NCBI RefSeq assembly: GCF_041807905.1
Contig: NZ_JBGVSA010000002.1
Location: 186,001-250,000, forward strand
Source: JBGVSA01 sp041807905
Lineage (GTDB): Bacteria > Pseudomonadota > Gammaproteobacteria > Burkholderiales > Rhodocyclaceae
Reading direction: 5' to 3'
Length of the DNA stretch: 64,000 nucleotides
In this document: one piece after another, positions 36,572-45,134 of the stretch
Layout of the letters: each line of letters begins with the position of its first letter
Position numbering within the stretch: position 1 is the stretch's first letter
Position numbers and translations under genes: made by a program
The notes under the pieces: generated by a model
What the model saw: the letters and a program-made list of their open reading frames with translations, nothing else
Told to the model about the DNA's origin: nothing
Database searches by the model: none

Positions 36572-37789
36572 ATGCAAACTGTAATTTCGTCGGGCGCAGA
36601 CGCCCAGCTATCGAGCTCCGAGCCGATTTTTTTCCTCGATTATCTGATTATGCTGGCTCGGCACAAGAGTTCCCTCATCGGTCTACCGCTCGTGGCCGGT
36701 TCGCTTGCCGCCGCAATCACGTTCGCAATGCCCAATGTCTATACCGGCAGCGTACGCATCCTGCCGCCGCAAGGACAATCGGGAGCCGCCTCAGCGCTGC
36801 TGGGGCAACTCGGGGCCCTAGGCGGTCTTGGAGGTGGCGCGCTGAGCGGTAAAACGCCTAATGAGACGTATATCGGAATGCTCAGTAGCAGGACCGTCAG
36901 CGATGAACTGATTGCGCGTTTCAAACTCGACAAGGTCTACGAAACAGAATTTCCCAGCGATTCCCGCAGGGCATTGAAAAACGCCACGACGTTCACGAAT
37001 GGACGCGACGGCATGATTCTCATCGAAGTGAATGACAAAAACCCGGAGCGCGCAGCTGACATTGCCAATGCCTATGCAGAATCCTTGCGACGACTCACGC
37101 AAACGCTCGCAGTCACGGAAGCCGGTCGCAGGCGTCTGTTCTTTCAGACTCAGCTGAACCAGGCCAAGGAGTCACTGGCAAACGCCGAGGTAGCCTTGAA
37201 AAATACCCAGGAGCGCACCGGGTTGATCCAGTTAAGTGGGCAGGCACAAGGCATCATCGAAGCAGCTGCTAACCTTAAGGCAAACATCGCGGCCAAGGAG
37301 GTAGCATTGCGTGCGATGCGTACATTCGCTGCTGCCAGCAACCCGGAGTATTTGCGGGCGCAGGAGGAATTGGCTGGCTTGCGTGCAGAGCTTGCCAAGG
37401 TTGAGCGTTCGCCTAATTCAGGTAATGGCGATATCAGCATTGCGACCGCTAAAGTTCCAGGCGTTGCGCTCGAATATGCACGCAGACTCCGCGACGTAAA
37501 ATATTTCGAATCGATGTTCGAACTCTTGGCCAAGCAGGTCGAGCTGGCGAAGATCGACGAAGCCAAAGACAGCGCTGTCGTCCAGGTGCTGGACCCGGCG
37601 GTCATACCCGATAAGAAATCGACTCCCCGGCGTAGTCTGATTGTCCTGATCACCATGTTCGTGACATTTGTGTTCGCAGCAGGCCGCGCACTGTTCAAGG
37701 AACTGGTCCGCGAGGCGGAACAGACGCCAGGTACGGCGCAACGCATTCAGGAATTGCGTGCAGCACTGCGGTTGCGCAGCGTCAAATAG
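36572..37789 (+). CDS. Wzz/GumC-type polysaccharide co-polymerase without kinase domain
   Basis: 405 residues. Wzz domain at the N-terminus with a membrane helix near 36-55, a long periplasmic part with coiled-coil character (about 180-290, AGRRRLFFQTQLNQAKESL split as AGRRRLFFQ and TQLNQAKESL), and a second membrane helix near 355-375 after VIPDKKSTPRRS. There is no C-terminal tyrosine-kinase domain. It should set chain length and link the inner-membrane polymerase to the outer-membrane exporter. A decayed paralogue of its C-terminus lies at 46360-46735. Confidence 0.9.
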   Translation: MQTVISSGADAQLSSSEPIFFLDYLIMLARHKSSLIGLPLVAGSLAAAITFAMPNVYTGSVRILPPQGQSGAASALLGQLGALGGLGGGALSGKTPNETYIGMLSSRTVSDELIARFKLDKVYETEFPSDSRRALKNATTFTNGRDGMILIEVNDKNPERAADIANAYAESLRRLTQTLAVTEAGRRRLFFQTQLNQAKESLANAEVALKNTQERTGLIQLSGQAQGIIEAAANLKANIAAKEVALRAMRTFAAASNPEYLRAQEELAGLRAELAKVERSPNSGNGDISIATAKVPGVALEYARRLRDVKYFESMFELLAKQVELAKIDEAKDSAVVQVLDPAVIPDKKSTPRRSLIVLITMFVTFVFAAGRALFKELVREAEQTPGTAQRIQELRAALRLRSVK

Positions 37790-37889
37790 TCGGGCCGACA
37801 AATTTCCAGCACACCGGTCATGACGTCGGTGGAGGCCGTTAGCGCTGCGCGTTCAGGCTCGCGATCGCCAGCCTCGCAATTAGTTTTCC

Positions 37890-39155
37890 ATGTTCAAAAC
37901 GAAAATTCAATCTCAAACGGTCCGCGATATTGTTAAGGTATTGACGGGCAATATCGTTGCTCAAGGGCTCGCGTTTCTTGCAACTGTGCTGGTGTCGCGT
38001 GACCTCGGTCCGGCCCGCTATGGCGATTTTGCCCTGATCGTCGCCATCTTTACCTTCTGCACACAGCTATCGGATTTCGGTACCTCCACCTCCTATGTCC
38101 GTTTCCTGGCGCGTCATCGTGACGCTACCGACCGGGCACTCAATTCGTTGGTGACCTTCAAGCTACTTACCGGCAGCGCGTTAGGTGTCCTGATTTGGTT
38201 TTCGGCGCCGATGGTATCGGAGTACTTTTTCAACACCGGTGTGTATGTCAAGTATTTCCGGTGTACTGCACTTGCGTTGGTGTTCCATTCCATACTAACC
38301 AGTTTCATCGCGCACCTGCAGGGACTGGAGCGCTTCCGCAGTTATTCGCTGCTGAGCATTGCCCATCATGGCATCCGTCTCGTCAGCATGCTCGCCATTA
38401 CCTTTGGTCTTCACGCGAGTGCACATTTCCAGTATTTCTTGTATGCCTACTTCTTTGTCGCGGCATTGCTGGTCATCGTTCTGGTGGTGCGCTGGCGTGT
38501 CAGGCCGGTCATGCATTGGGCCTATATTCGCGAGATTTATTCACTCGGCTTCTGGATATTTCTTTCCTCGGTCGCAGTCATCCTGATGATGCGCATCGAC
38601 GTCGTTATGCTGCAAAAGCTGGGCGATCCGGTCCAGACGGGGCTGTATTCGGCCGCGTCGAATCTCGCGATGGTGTTCCCCCTGATCACGATGTCAATCA
38701 CCGCGACCCTCATGCCGAAGATGGACGGATTCCTCCGCGACCACAGCGTCCGCGATTTCATACGCCGGACCGGCCGCCTGACGAAGTACGTGCTGGGAGT
38801 GTGCTTGGCACTGGAACTGGCTTCGCCGCTAGTCATCAAGCTCATGTTTGGCGAAGCATACCGGGACAGTACCTCGGTATTCGGCATTCTGCTGGTGTCG
38901 TATATGTTTGGGATCGTGATCAACCCGATCTCGCTCATCTATTACCAAGTCAGCCGGGCTTACATCCTTACGCTCGTGAATTGGGGCCAGTTGCTGATCG
39001 GTTACGTATGCAACTTGATCCTGATACCGCGTTTTGGTGCGGACGGCGCTGCTATGTCATCGGTGCTGCTACATGTCTTCAGTAGCAGCATCATCGTCGG
39101 CTATTTGTATGTAGTACAGCCCACACTGCCCGCTACCGCAGCAAAACATGCCTGA
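37890..39155 (+). CDS. wzx: polysaccharide flippase (Wzx/oligosaccharide flippase family)
   Basis: 421 residues with about 12 membrane segments. N-terminal VLTGNIVAQGLAFLATVLVSRDLGPARYG (VLTGNIVAQG, LAFLATVLVSRDLG) is the standard start of the MATE-like flippase family. It should move the undecaprenyl-linked repeat unit across the inner membrane. The next gene starts 19 bp downstream. Confidence 0.88.
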   Translation: MFKTKIQSQTVRDIVKVLTGNIVAQGLAFLATVLVSRDLGPARYGDFALIVAIFTFCTQLSDFGTSTSYVRFLARHRDATDRALNSLVTFKLLTGSALGVLIWFSAPMVSEYFFNTGVYVKYFRCTALALVFHSILTSFIAHLQGLERFRSYSLLSIAHHGIRLVSMLAITFGLHASAHFQYFLYAYFFVAALLVIVLVVRWRVRPVMHWAYIREIYSLGFWIFLSSVAVILMMRIDVVMLQKLGDPVQTGLYSAASNLAMVFPLITMSITATLMPKMDGFLRDHSVRDFIRRTGRLTKYVLGVCLALELASPLVIKLMFGEAYRDSTSVFGILLVSYMFGIVINPISLIYYQVSRAYILTLVNWGQLLIGYVCNLILIPRFGADGAAMSSVLLHVFSSSIIVGYLYVVQPTLPATAAKHA

Positions 39156-39174
39156 AGACAATGTGGAAAGAACG

Positions 39175-40242
39175 ATGAAACTGGCTTTTATCAGCGAGTA
39201 CGAGGAAATCGGCGGTGGTGAATCGAACCTGATGAACCTGTGCGAAGAATTGTCGAAAACGCATGAGGTTGTCCTGTTTTGCAGCGGCAAGCTCTACACG
39301 CACGCGACAGCGCGCGGCATATCCTGCCGCCAGTTTTCCCTCGGAGGAAGGCGGTGGCTGCGTTTCCTGCCCTTGCTGAGTTTTCCAGGAACTCTGCGCC
39401 GAGAGCTGGCTGGTTTCGACTTGGTTCATGCCTATTCGGTGAATATCCTTCCGCGCCTGTTCATGCTTGGCAGGCCCGTTGTCTGGACTACCCATGGGTA
39501 TTGGGAACGGCCAAGTGGAGGTCGTGCGCGCATGATCGACCTGATTGTCCGGCGCGTCGTCGCGGTATCGACAGGCGTGTATGACGCGGCGCAGTTTAGT
39601 GCGGACAAAAAGTGCAAGATCTTTCTCGGGACATCCCTGCCACACTGCGAGCTAGCAGGCCAGTCGTCCAACCGCCATGATCTCCGTCTTGTCTGCGTGG
39701 GTCGTTTTCAGGACATCAAGGGCCAGGATGTCTTGCTCGAAGCGCTGGGCGCATGTGCACGCGCCCAGCCTGGCCGGCACTTCATCCTGGAGCTGGTCGG
39801 CGACGTCAACGGGAACTCACCTGCGGACTTCCAATACAAGGCCAGGCTGGAGGCGCTCGCGGATACGGTACGCGCTCCGAACCTGAGCATCGATTTCAAG
39901 GGCTTCCAGCCAAACCCGACGCAGTTCATGCGAAACGCGGATCTTGTCGTCATTCCGTCGCGCTACGAATCCTTCAGCATGGTAGCGATCGAGGCACTGG
40001 CTTGCGGCAAGCCAGTGATCGCTCCTGACATTGGAGGACCGAAGGACATCATCGACAGTGCCGACGTGGGGCTGCGCTTCGAGCCAGGCAATGTGAGTTC
40101 ACTGGCTCAAGCGATTCTCGACATGGCAGCCGGCCTGTCGCGTTATTGTCCGGAAACGTGCGCGCGTCGTGCCCAGGACTTTTCAGTGGCCCGCCAGGCG
40201 CAGGAACACGTCCTGATGTACGAGGAAATTCTCAGTGCTTAA
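39175..40242 (+). CDS. glycosyltransferase family 4
   Basis: 355 residues from the ATG at 39175 (GGAAAG site at about 7 bp); an earlier in-frame ATG at 39148 overlaps wzx. GT-B fold: N-terminal ISEYEEIGGGESNLMNLCEEL, C-terminal nucleotide-sugar domain with LVCVGRFQDIKGQDVLLEAL and the EX7E-type region ESFSMVAIEALACGKPVI (ESFSMVAIEA then LACGKPVIAPDIGG). Cytoplasmic transferase adding a sugar to the lipid-linked unit. Donor unknown. Confidence 0.87.
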   Translation: MKLAFISEYEEIGGGESNLMNLCEELSKTHEVVLFCSGKLYTHATARGISCRQFSLGGRRWLRFLPLLSFPGTLRRELAGFDLVHAYSVNILPRLFMLGRPVVWTTHGYWERPSGGRARMIDLIVRRVVAVSTGVYDAAQFSADKKCKIFLGTSLPHCELAGQSSNRHDLRLVCVGRFQDIKGQDVLLEALGACARAQPGRHFILELVGDVNGNSPADFQYKARLEALADTVRAPNLSIDFKGFQPNPTQFMRNADLVVIPSRYESFSMVAIEALACGKPVIAPDIGGPKDIIDSADVGLRFEPGNVSSLAQAILDMAAGLSRYCPETCARRAQDFSVARQAQEHVLMYEEILSA

Positions 40243-41413
40243 GGTTCTCATCGTTGCCGGATCCTATCCGTATCCTGAGCACCGGGATGGCCTTGCCAAG
40301 ATCAATGCAAACTTGCTGGTAACAAATTCGTCGTTTCGTGCCGACATGTTGTGCGTGCAAGACGTGGATTATCCCGAGCCGCCAATGTCGGCATTCTACA
40401 AAATGCCGGCGCTTCCCGCGCTGTCGCGCGCCGCGCAGGCAGGCGCCTACCTGTTCTCCTCCATGCCGATCGGCTTGGTCAGGCTCGCGCCGTATTTCGA
40501 TTCGTTCAGCCGCTTCATCATCAACAATCATCATCGCTACGACGTGATTCACCTCAGCTCGGCCTACATGGCTGGACTGGTGCGCCACTTGCCTCCCGAA
40601 GTAATCGCCAAAACGATCCTGTTTCCGATCGATTCAGTATCTCTGTTCTGGGCACGACGTCGCGACGCGGAACAGGGCTTTCTCAAGCGTCAGTTGTACG
40701 GCGAGGAACTGCTGCGCAATCGCCGCCTTGAGCGCGAACTGTATCCACTATTTCGCAAGGCCGTCTTCGTTTCCGATGTCGATGCTCGCCATGCCCAGAA
40801 GCTGGCGCCGCGGGCGCATTGCACGTCGATTCCGAACGGTGTCGATATCGCCTATTTCCATCCCATGAGCGTGCAGCGCACCGCGTCGATCGTTTTCACA
40901 GGAGACATGTCGTACGCACCGAATCGTGACGCGGCATATTTCCTGCTCGACGAAATTTTGCCGCGCATTCCGCCCGAGTTGGCGCCGCATGTCTATTTGG
41001 TCGGTCAGCGCCCGTGCAAGCGGCTGCAAAGTCTGAATATGAAAGGCCTGACTGTGACCGGATTCGTCGACGACCTGCGTCCCTACCTGGCCGAAGCAGC
41101 CGCGTACGTGTCGCCATTGAGGTTCGGGAGCGGCATCAAGAACAAGGTTCTCGAAGCGATGGCAATGGGGCAGGTCGTCGTGGGCACCCCGGTCAGCTTC
41201 GAGGGAATTGCCTGTAAATCGGGCAAACACTGTATCAGTACCACCACTACGCCAGATGACTTTGCCGCGGCACTCACGGAGGTGTTGCGCGACCGCGCGG
41301 CGTTCGAGCCGATGGGGGCGCAAGCCCGTGCTCTGGTCGAACAGGAATACTCCTGGGATTCAATCAGAAAGGCTTACGGAAAATTATATGAAAGTTGCGC
41401 TGCTCACCGATAA
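40235..41413 (+). CDS. glycosyltransferase family 4
   Basis: 392 residues from a GTG at 40235 overlapping the previous stop by 8 bp. GT-B fold with an unusual N-terminal half (IVAGSYPYPEHRDGLAKINANLL) and a C-terminal domain with SIVFTGDMSYAPNRDAAYFLLDEILP and RFGSGIKNKVLEAMAMGQVVV, features seen in GT4 proteins of exosortase-linked and Wzy-type EPS loci. Donor unknown. Confidence 0.85.
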   Translation: MLKVLIVAGSYPYPEHRDGLAKINANLLVTNSSFRADMLCVQDVDYPEPPMSAFYKMPALPALSRAAQAGAYLFSSMPIGLVRLAPYFDSFSRFIINNHHRYDVIHLSSAYMAGLVRHLPPEVIAKTILFPIDSVSLFWARRRDAEQGFLKRQLYGEELLRNRRLERELYPLFRKAVFVSDVDARHAQKLAPRAHCTSIPNGVDIAYFHPMSVQRTASIVFTGDMSYAPNRDAAYFLLDEILPRIPPELAPHVYLVGQRPCKRLQSLNMKGLTVTGFVDDLRPYLAEAAAYVSPLRFGSGIKNKVLEAMAMGQVVVGTPVSFEGIACKSGKHCISTTTTPDDFAAALTEVLRDRAAFEPMGAQARALVEQEYSWDSIRKAYGKLYESCAAHR

Positions 41414-42428
41414 ATTCGCAACCGGCGGCGGGCTCGAGCATATCTACCAATTATGTAGGGGGATGCCTGATGTCCAGTTCGGCGTCTTCGGGAAAGATGG
41501 TGAGGCGCGCGAGAAGTTCGCGGCCATGCCGAATATCCAGCTGTTCTTCGACACGGAAGTGCGGACCGTGAACGCATTCGGTCCCGATATCGTGCACTAC
41601 CATCATTTGCGTCCGCTGCTGAGCACCTCGATGCCGCGCGCGCGATCGTTGTTTACAGTGCATGGTGTACACCTACATAAATTCGAGTTTCAATCCGGCC
41701 TTCGCGCCAAGCTAGGACGCATGGCAAGGCTGGTTCTGGAAAAATTCCTCTATCGTCGCGTCGACAGGTTCATCACGGTGTCGACGGAAGACCGCGCCTT
41801 CCTGCTCCAGCATTATGGCGTGGACAGTACAACGATCTACAACGGCATCGATTTCGCTCCGATCGAACAGGCGCGGGGGCCCAAGGAAGCACTGCGCCGC
41901 TGCTTAGGCCTGCCGCTCAACAAGCAAATCTACTTGACAGTCGCACGATTCGACTTTCCCAAAGGCTACGACGTCCTTGTTCACGCAATTGCGCAATTGC
42001 AGCGCGAAAACGCGGCAAACGATCGGGTATTTGTGTTTGCGGGCGACGGCGCCTTGCTGGAGGCGACACAGGCTCTTGCCGCGTCGCTTGGCGTCAGCGG
42101 GCACATCATGTTTCTCGGAAGGCGCACCGATGTGTACAAGCTGATGACGGCGGCGGACGTGTTCGTGTTGCCGAGCCGTTGGGAAGGCCTGCCCTTGACC
42201 CTGATCGAGGCACTGGTGGCGCGCCTGCCCGCTGTGGCAAGCCGTACGTATGGTAACGCGACGGTTCAGCGGGAAACCGGAGACAACGTCCGGTTGTTCG
42301 AGAACGAAAATCCGTCCGATCTAGCGCATGCCCTGCAGCACCCTCCAAGCTTTACGCCGTGCGACCTAGCACCTTTCCAGCTTGCCAAAATGGTCGAATC
42401 TACCCGGAAAGTCTATCTTGACCAATAA
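41388..42428 (+). CDS. glycosyltransferase family 4
   Basis: 346 residues from the ATG at 41388, which lies inside the previous gene (26-bp overlap). MKVALLTDKFATGGGLEHIYQ at the N-terminus and TVARFDFPKGYDVLVHAI with SRWEGLPLTLIEALVARLP in the C-terminal domain identify GT4. The EX7E pair is within WEGLPLTLIEA. Overlaps on both sides indicate tight translational coupling in the GT-wzy block. Confidence 0.87.
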   Translation: MKVALLTDKFATGGGLEHIYQLCRGMPDVQFGVFGKDGEAREKFAAMPNIQLFFDTEVRTVNAFGPDIVHYHHLRPLLSTSMPRARSLFTVHGVHLHKFEFQSGLRAKLGRMARLVLEKFLYRRVDRFITVSTEDRAFLLQHYGVDSTTIYNGIDFAPIEQARGPKEALRRCLGLPLNKQIYLTVARFDFPKGYDVLVHAIAQLQRENAANDRVFVFAGDGALLEATQALAASLGVSGHIMFLGRRTDVYKLMTAADVFVLPSRWEGLPLTLIEALVARLPAVASRTYGNATVQRETGDNVRLFENENPSDLAHALQHPPSFTPCDLAPFQLAKMVESTRKVYLDQ

Positions 42429-43623
42429 CGACATTCGGGCGCCGTTCCCCAAGCTCTTGCTCATCGCCCTCGCGCTGAGCATCCTGACTCTGCCCTTGGT
42501 TCTATTGACCAAGGTGTCAGTCGGGTCGAGCCAGTTCTCAGTATCGTATCTGTTCATTTGTGTCGTGCTCGGCTGGACCGCGCTGGCAGCGCTGCATCGG
42601 ATCAGCCCGCGTCAGCGCTCGACCCTGGGCGGCGCAGCTGCATTACCGGCCGCGTTCTTCTTCACGGTGGTGCTGTACACGATCGCGAACGGCGTAGACA
42701 CTGCGTTTCTGATGAATATGCTCTTCTGGATCGGGGCTAGCTATTTGGGCCTGTTGATGGATCCTGACTTGGCCAGAAAACTAGCAAAACAGATGCGGGC
42801 AATCACCTTTTTTGCAGCTATTCTCGGGATCTTTCTCTACGTGGTGAATTTCCCACTTCTCGATATCGAATCGCTGGCCAGCGACATGTATTTCGTCAAT
42901 GACTGGGGACACTATCGTGCAGCATCAATTTTCCTGAATCCAAACAGCTTCGCCTACTTTCTGGTCTTTTCTTTTTGCATTTATCTTTTCGGCCCCGATC
43001 GGCTGAATATGTGGCGGATCTTGAGCCTTGCGTGCGGCCTGGTCGCATTTGTTCTGACGGGCTCGCGGTCTGGTTTCATCGCCTTGGCGGTGCTTGTATG
43101 CTTTTGGATGGCCCGCTGGCTGAGACCGGGTCCTCGCTTCATTTTATACAGCATCACCAACTTGGCATTACTGTCCTTGCTCGTGATCCTTGTGATCCTG
43201 AGCGAGTACCTAGTCGGCTACGATGTGCGCTTCGAGAAGTGGGCATTTTCGGTTGAGCTGTTCCTGAGATCCCAAGAGTTTTGGCTTACCGGCATGCCGG
43301 TTGACGTTCAATTGGAGAATCTCGGGATGTTTTTCAGCGATAACATGTTTCTCACCTTCCTGTTTCGGATGGGAGTTTTTGGCTTCTTGTTCTTTGGGCT
43401 GTATTACCTGTACATCCTTTGGCGTGCCATGCAGTGTCTGATCTGGGGTGAGCCGACGGCGCGGCCCTTTGCCGCATTTTCGATAGTCTGTTCGATCCTC
43501 TTGTTTTACTCTAATTTCTTGTATCTTTATCCGTTGGTCTTACTGCACGGAATAGCTGTTGGGCAGGTATTGCGCGCCGAAAAAGGATCTCCATCTACGG
43601 TTTCTATAAAGGTTGTGCAATGA
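42418..43623 (+). CDS. wzy: O-antigen/EPS polymerase (Wzy-like)
   Basis: About 401 residues with 10-12 membrane segments. A TTG at 42418, after a CGGAAAG site, was preferred over the upstream ATG at 42382; both overlap the preceding gene. The stretch FLNPNSFAYFLVFSF followed by LTGSRSGFIAL is the Wzy_C/O-antigen ligase-like region with the large periplasmic loop after it. GC content drops here compared with the core genome. Polymerase rather than ligase is inferred from context. Confidence 0.78.
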   Translation: MTNNDIRAPFPKLLLIALALSILTLPLVLLTKVSVGSSQFSVSYLFICVVLGWTALAALHRISPRQRSTLGGAAALPAAFFFTVVLYTIANGVDTAFLMNMLFWIGASYLGLLMDPDLARKLAKQMRAITFFAAILGIFLYVVNFPLLDIESLASDMYFVNDWGHYRAASIFLNPNSFAYFLVFSFCIYLFGPDRLNMWRILSLACGLVAFVLTGSRSGFIALAVLVCFWMARWLRPGPRFILYSITNLALLSLLVILVILSEYLVGYDVRFEKWAFSVELFLRSQEFWLTGMPVDVQLENLGMFFSDNMFLTFLFRMGVFGFLFFGLYYLYILWRAMQCLIWGEPTARPFAAFSIVCSILLFYSNFLYLYPLVLLHGIAVGQVLRAEKGSPSTVSIKVVQ

Positions 43624-44789
43624 AAGTTGCGATCGTACACGAGTGGTTTGTGAATTATGCCGGCTCCGAAAAAGTGGTCGAGCAAATGCTTAAGTGTTTT
43701 CCCGAGGCGGACCTTTTTGCCGTCGTGGACTTTCTTCCGCCGACAGAACGCGGCTTCATCATGAACAAGCCGGTACAGACCTCGTTCATCCAGCGTTTGC
43801 CGTTCGCAAAGACAAAATACCGTACTTATTTACCTTTGATGCCGCTCGCCGTCGAGCAGTTCGATCTGTCTTCCTATGATCTGGTGCTGTCAAGCAGCCA
43901 TGCTGTATCGAAGGGGGTTCTCACCGGCCCCGATCAGCTCCATATCAGTTATGTGCATTCGCCGATCCGCTATGCGTGGGACCTGCAGCACCAGTACCTG
44001 CGCGACTCCGGTCTCAATGGTGGTCCGAAAGCGATGCTAGCGCGCGCGCTGCTGCACAAGATTCGCATGTGGGACACCCGCACTGCAAGCGGCGTTGATC
44101 ACTTCCTGGCGAATTCCCAATTCATCGCGCGCCGGATCAACAAGAGTTATCGCCGCCAAGCCGAGGTTCTGTATCCGCCAGTTAATGTCACCGGGTTCGA
44201 ACTGAAAGAAAAGAAATCGGACTTCTACCTGGCAGCGTCCAGAATGGTTCCGTATAAGAAAATGGACCTGATTGTCGACGCTTTTACCGGCATGCCCGAC
44301 AAACAACTGGTCGTCATTGGAGAAGGTCCGGATTTCGAAAAGGTTGCAAAGCGGGCCGGGTCGAACGTGAAGCTGCTCGGTTACCAGTCGTTTGCGGCGC
44401 TGAGGCAGTACATGCAGGACGCTAAAGCCTTCGTTTTTGCGGCGGAGGAAGATTTTGGCATTACACCGGTCGAAGCGCAGGCGTCCGGCACGCCGGTCAT
44501 CGCTTTTGGCAAGGGGGGGGCGCTCGAAACGATTCGTCCCGTCGGCGTCGAACGCCCAACGGGGATATTCTTCACGGACCAAAATGTCGAGTCCATTCAG
44601 CAGGCGGTCGCCAGGTTCGAGGATGTTGCCGCGCAGATCACACCGACGAATTGCCGAATGAACGCAATGCGCTTCAGCGAAGAAGCGTTTCGCGAACGCT
44701 TCACCGCAGCGGTCGACCAAGCATATCGTTCGTTCAGCGAAGCCAAGGCCGTTGACTACGACGCCATCGGGCACCTGGTCTCGATTTGA
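43620..44789 (+). CDS. WbaZ-like glycosyltransferase (GT4, probable mannosyltransferase)
   Basis: 389 residues, ATG overlapping the wzy stop by 4 bp. N-terminus VAIVHEWFVNYAGSEKVVEQ and the HSPIRYAWDLQHQYLR region are the marks of WbaZ/MtfB-type transferases; the C-terminal domain has YLAASRMVPYKKMDLIVDAF and EEDFGITPVEAQASGTPVIA. Relatives transfer mannose from GDP-mannose. If so, GDP-mannose must come from elsewhere, since the manC copy next door is broken. Confidence 0.85.
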   Translation: MKVAIVHEWFVNYAGSEKVVEQMLKCFPEADLFAVVDFLPPTERGFIMNKPVQTSFIQRLPFAKTKYRTYLPLMPLAVEQFDLSSYDLVLSSSHAVSKGVLTGPDQLHISYVHSPIRYAWDLQHQYLRDSGLNGGPKAMLARALLHKIRMWDTRTASGVDHFLANSQFIARRINKSYRRQAEVLYPPVNVTGFELKEKKSDFYLAASRMVPYKKMDLIVDAFTGMPDKQLVVIGEGPDFEKVAKRAGSNVKLLGYQSFAALRQYMQDAKAFVFAAEEDFGITPVEAQASGTPVIAFGKGGALETIRPVGVERPTGIFFTDQNVESIQQAVARFEDVAAQITPTNCRMNAMRFSEEAFRERFTAAVDQAYRSFSEAKAVDYDAIGHLVSI

Positions 44790-44826
44790 GTCGTAACGTC
44801 GCCGAGTGCGCCAAGCGGCGAGCCCG

Positions 44827-44855
44827 TGGCGCGGCGGTGGGAGAGGGCCGCGCCA
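44827..44855. terminator. hairpin after the WbaZ-like gene
   Basis: Perfect 9-bp stem TGGCGCGGC / GCCGCGCCA with an 11-nt loop, about 40 bp after the stop and also downstream of the minus-strand manC fragment. The tail is only weakly T-rich, so terminator activity is uncertain. Confidence 0.35.
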
Positions 44856-44882
44856 GTTGTTCGTGCCCCGCGCGCCAGGTGC

Positions 44883-45082
44883 TTAAGCGTGGCCGTACAG
44901 GTCCCAGAGCCGAACGATCTCGTCTTCGCCGAGGTAGCTGCCCGATTGTGCTTCGATAAGCTCGAGAGGCACCTTGCCCGGTCTTCGAGCGAGTGGACCA
45001 CGCCAACCGGGATGTGGATTGGTTGGTTTTCCGTCAACAGGGGCTTCGTTGCACAACACCCCCACGCAGTGTGAACGAGCAA
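44883..45082 (-). pseudogene. manC: 3' remnant of manC (mannose-1-phosphate guanylyltransferase/mannose-6-phosphate isomerase)
   Basis: On the minus strand, LLTENQPIHIPVGVVHSLED is followed, one frame over, by RPGKVPLELIEAQSGSYLGE (then DEIVRLWDLYGHA and a TAA at 44885-44883). This is the C-terminal cupin (isomerase) domain of ManC, joined across one frameshift. The nucleotidyltransferase domain and everything upstream are absent; the acyltransferase gene begins 50 bp away on the other strand. Orientation is opposite to the EPS genes. Confidence 0.85.
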
Positions 45083-45134
45083 GCCCTCACTGCCTGATTC
45101 AAACAGACCTGCAAGTGTCCACTATCGAAACTTC

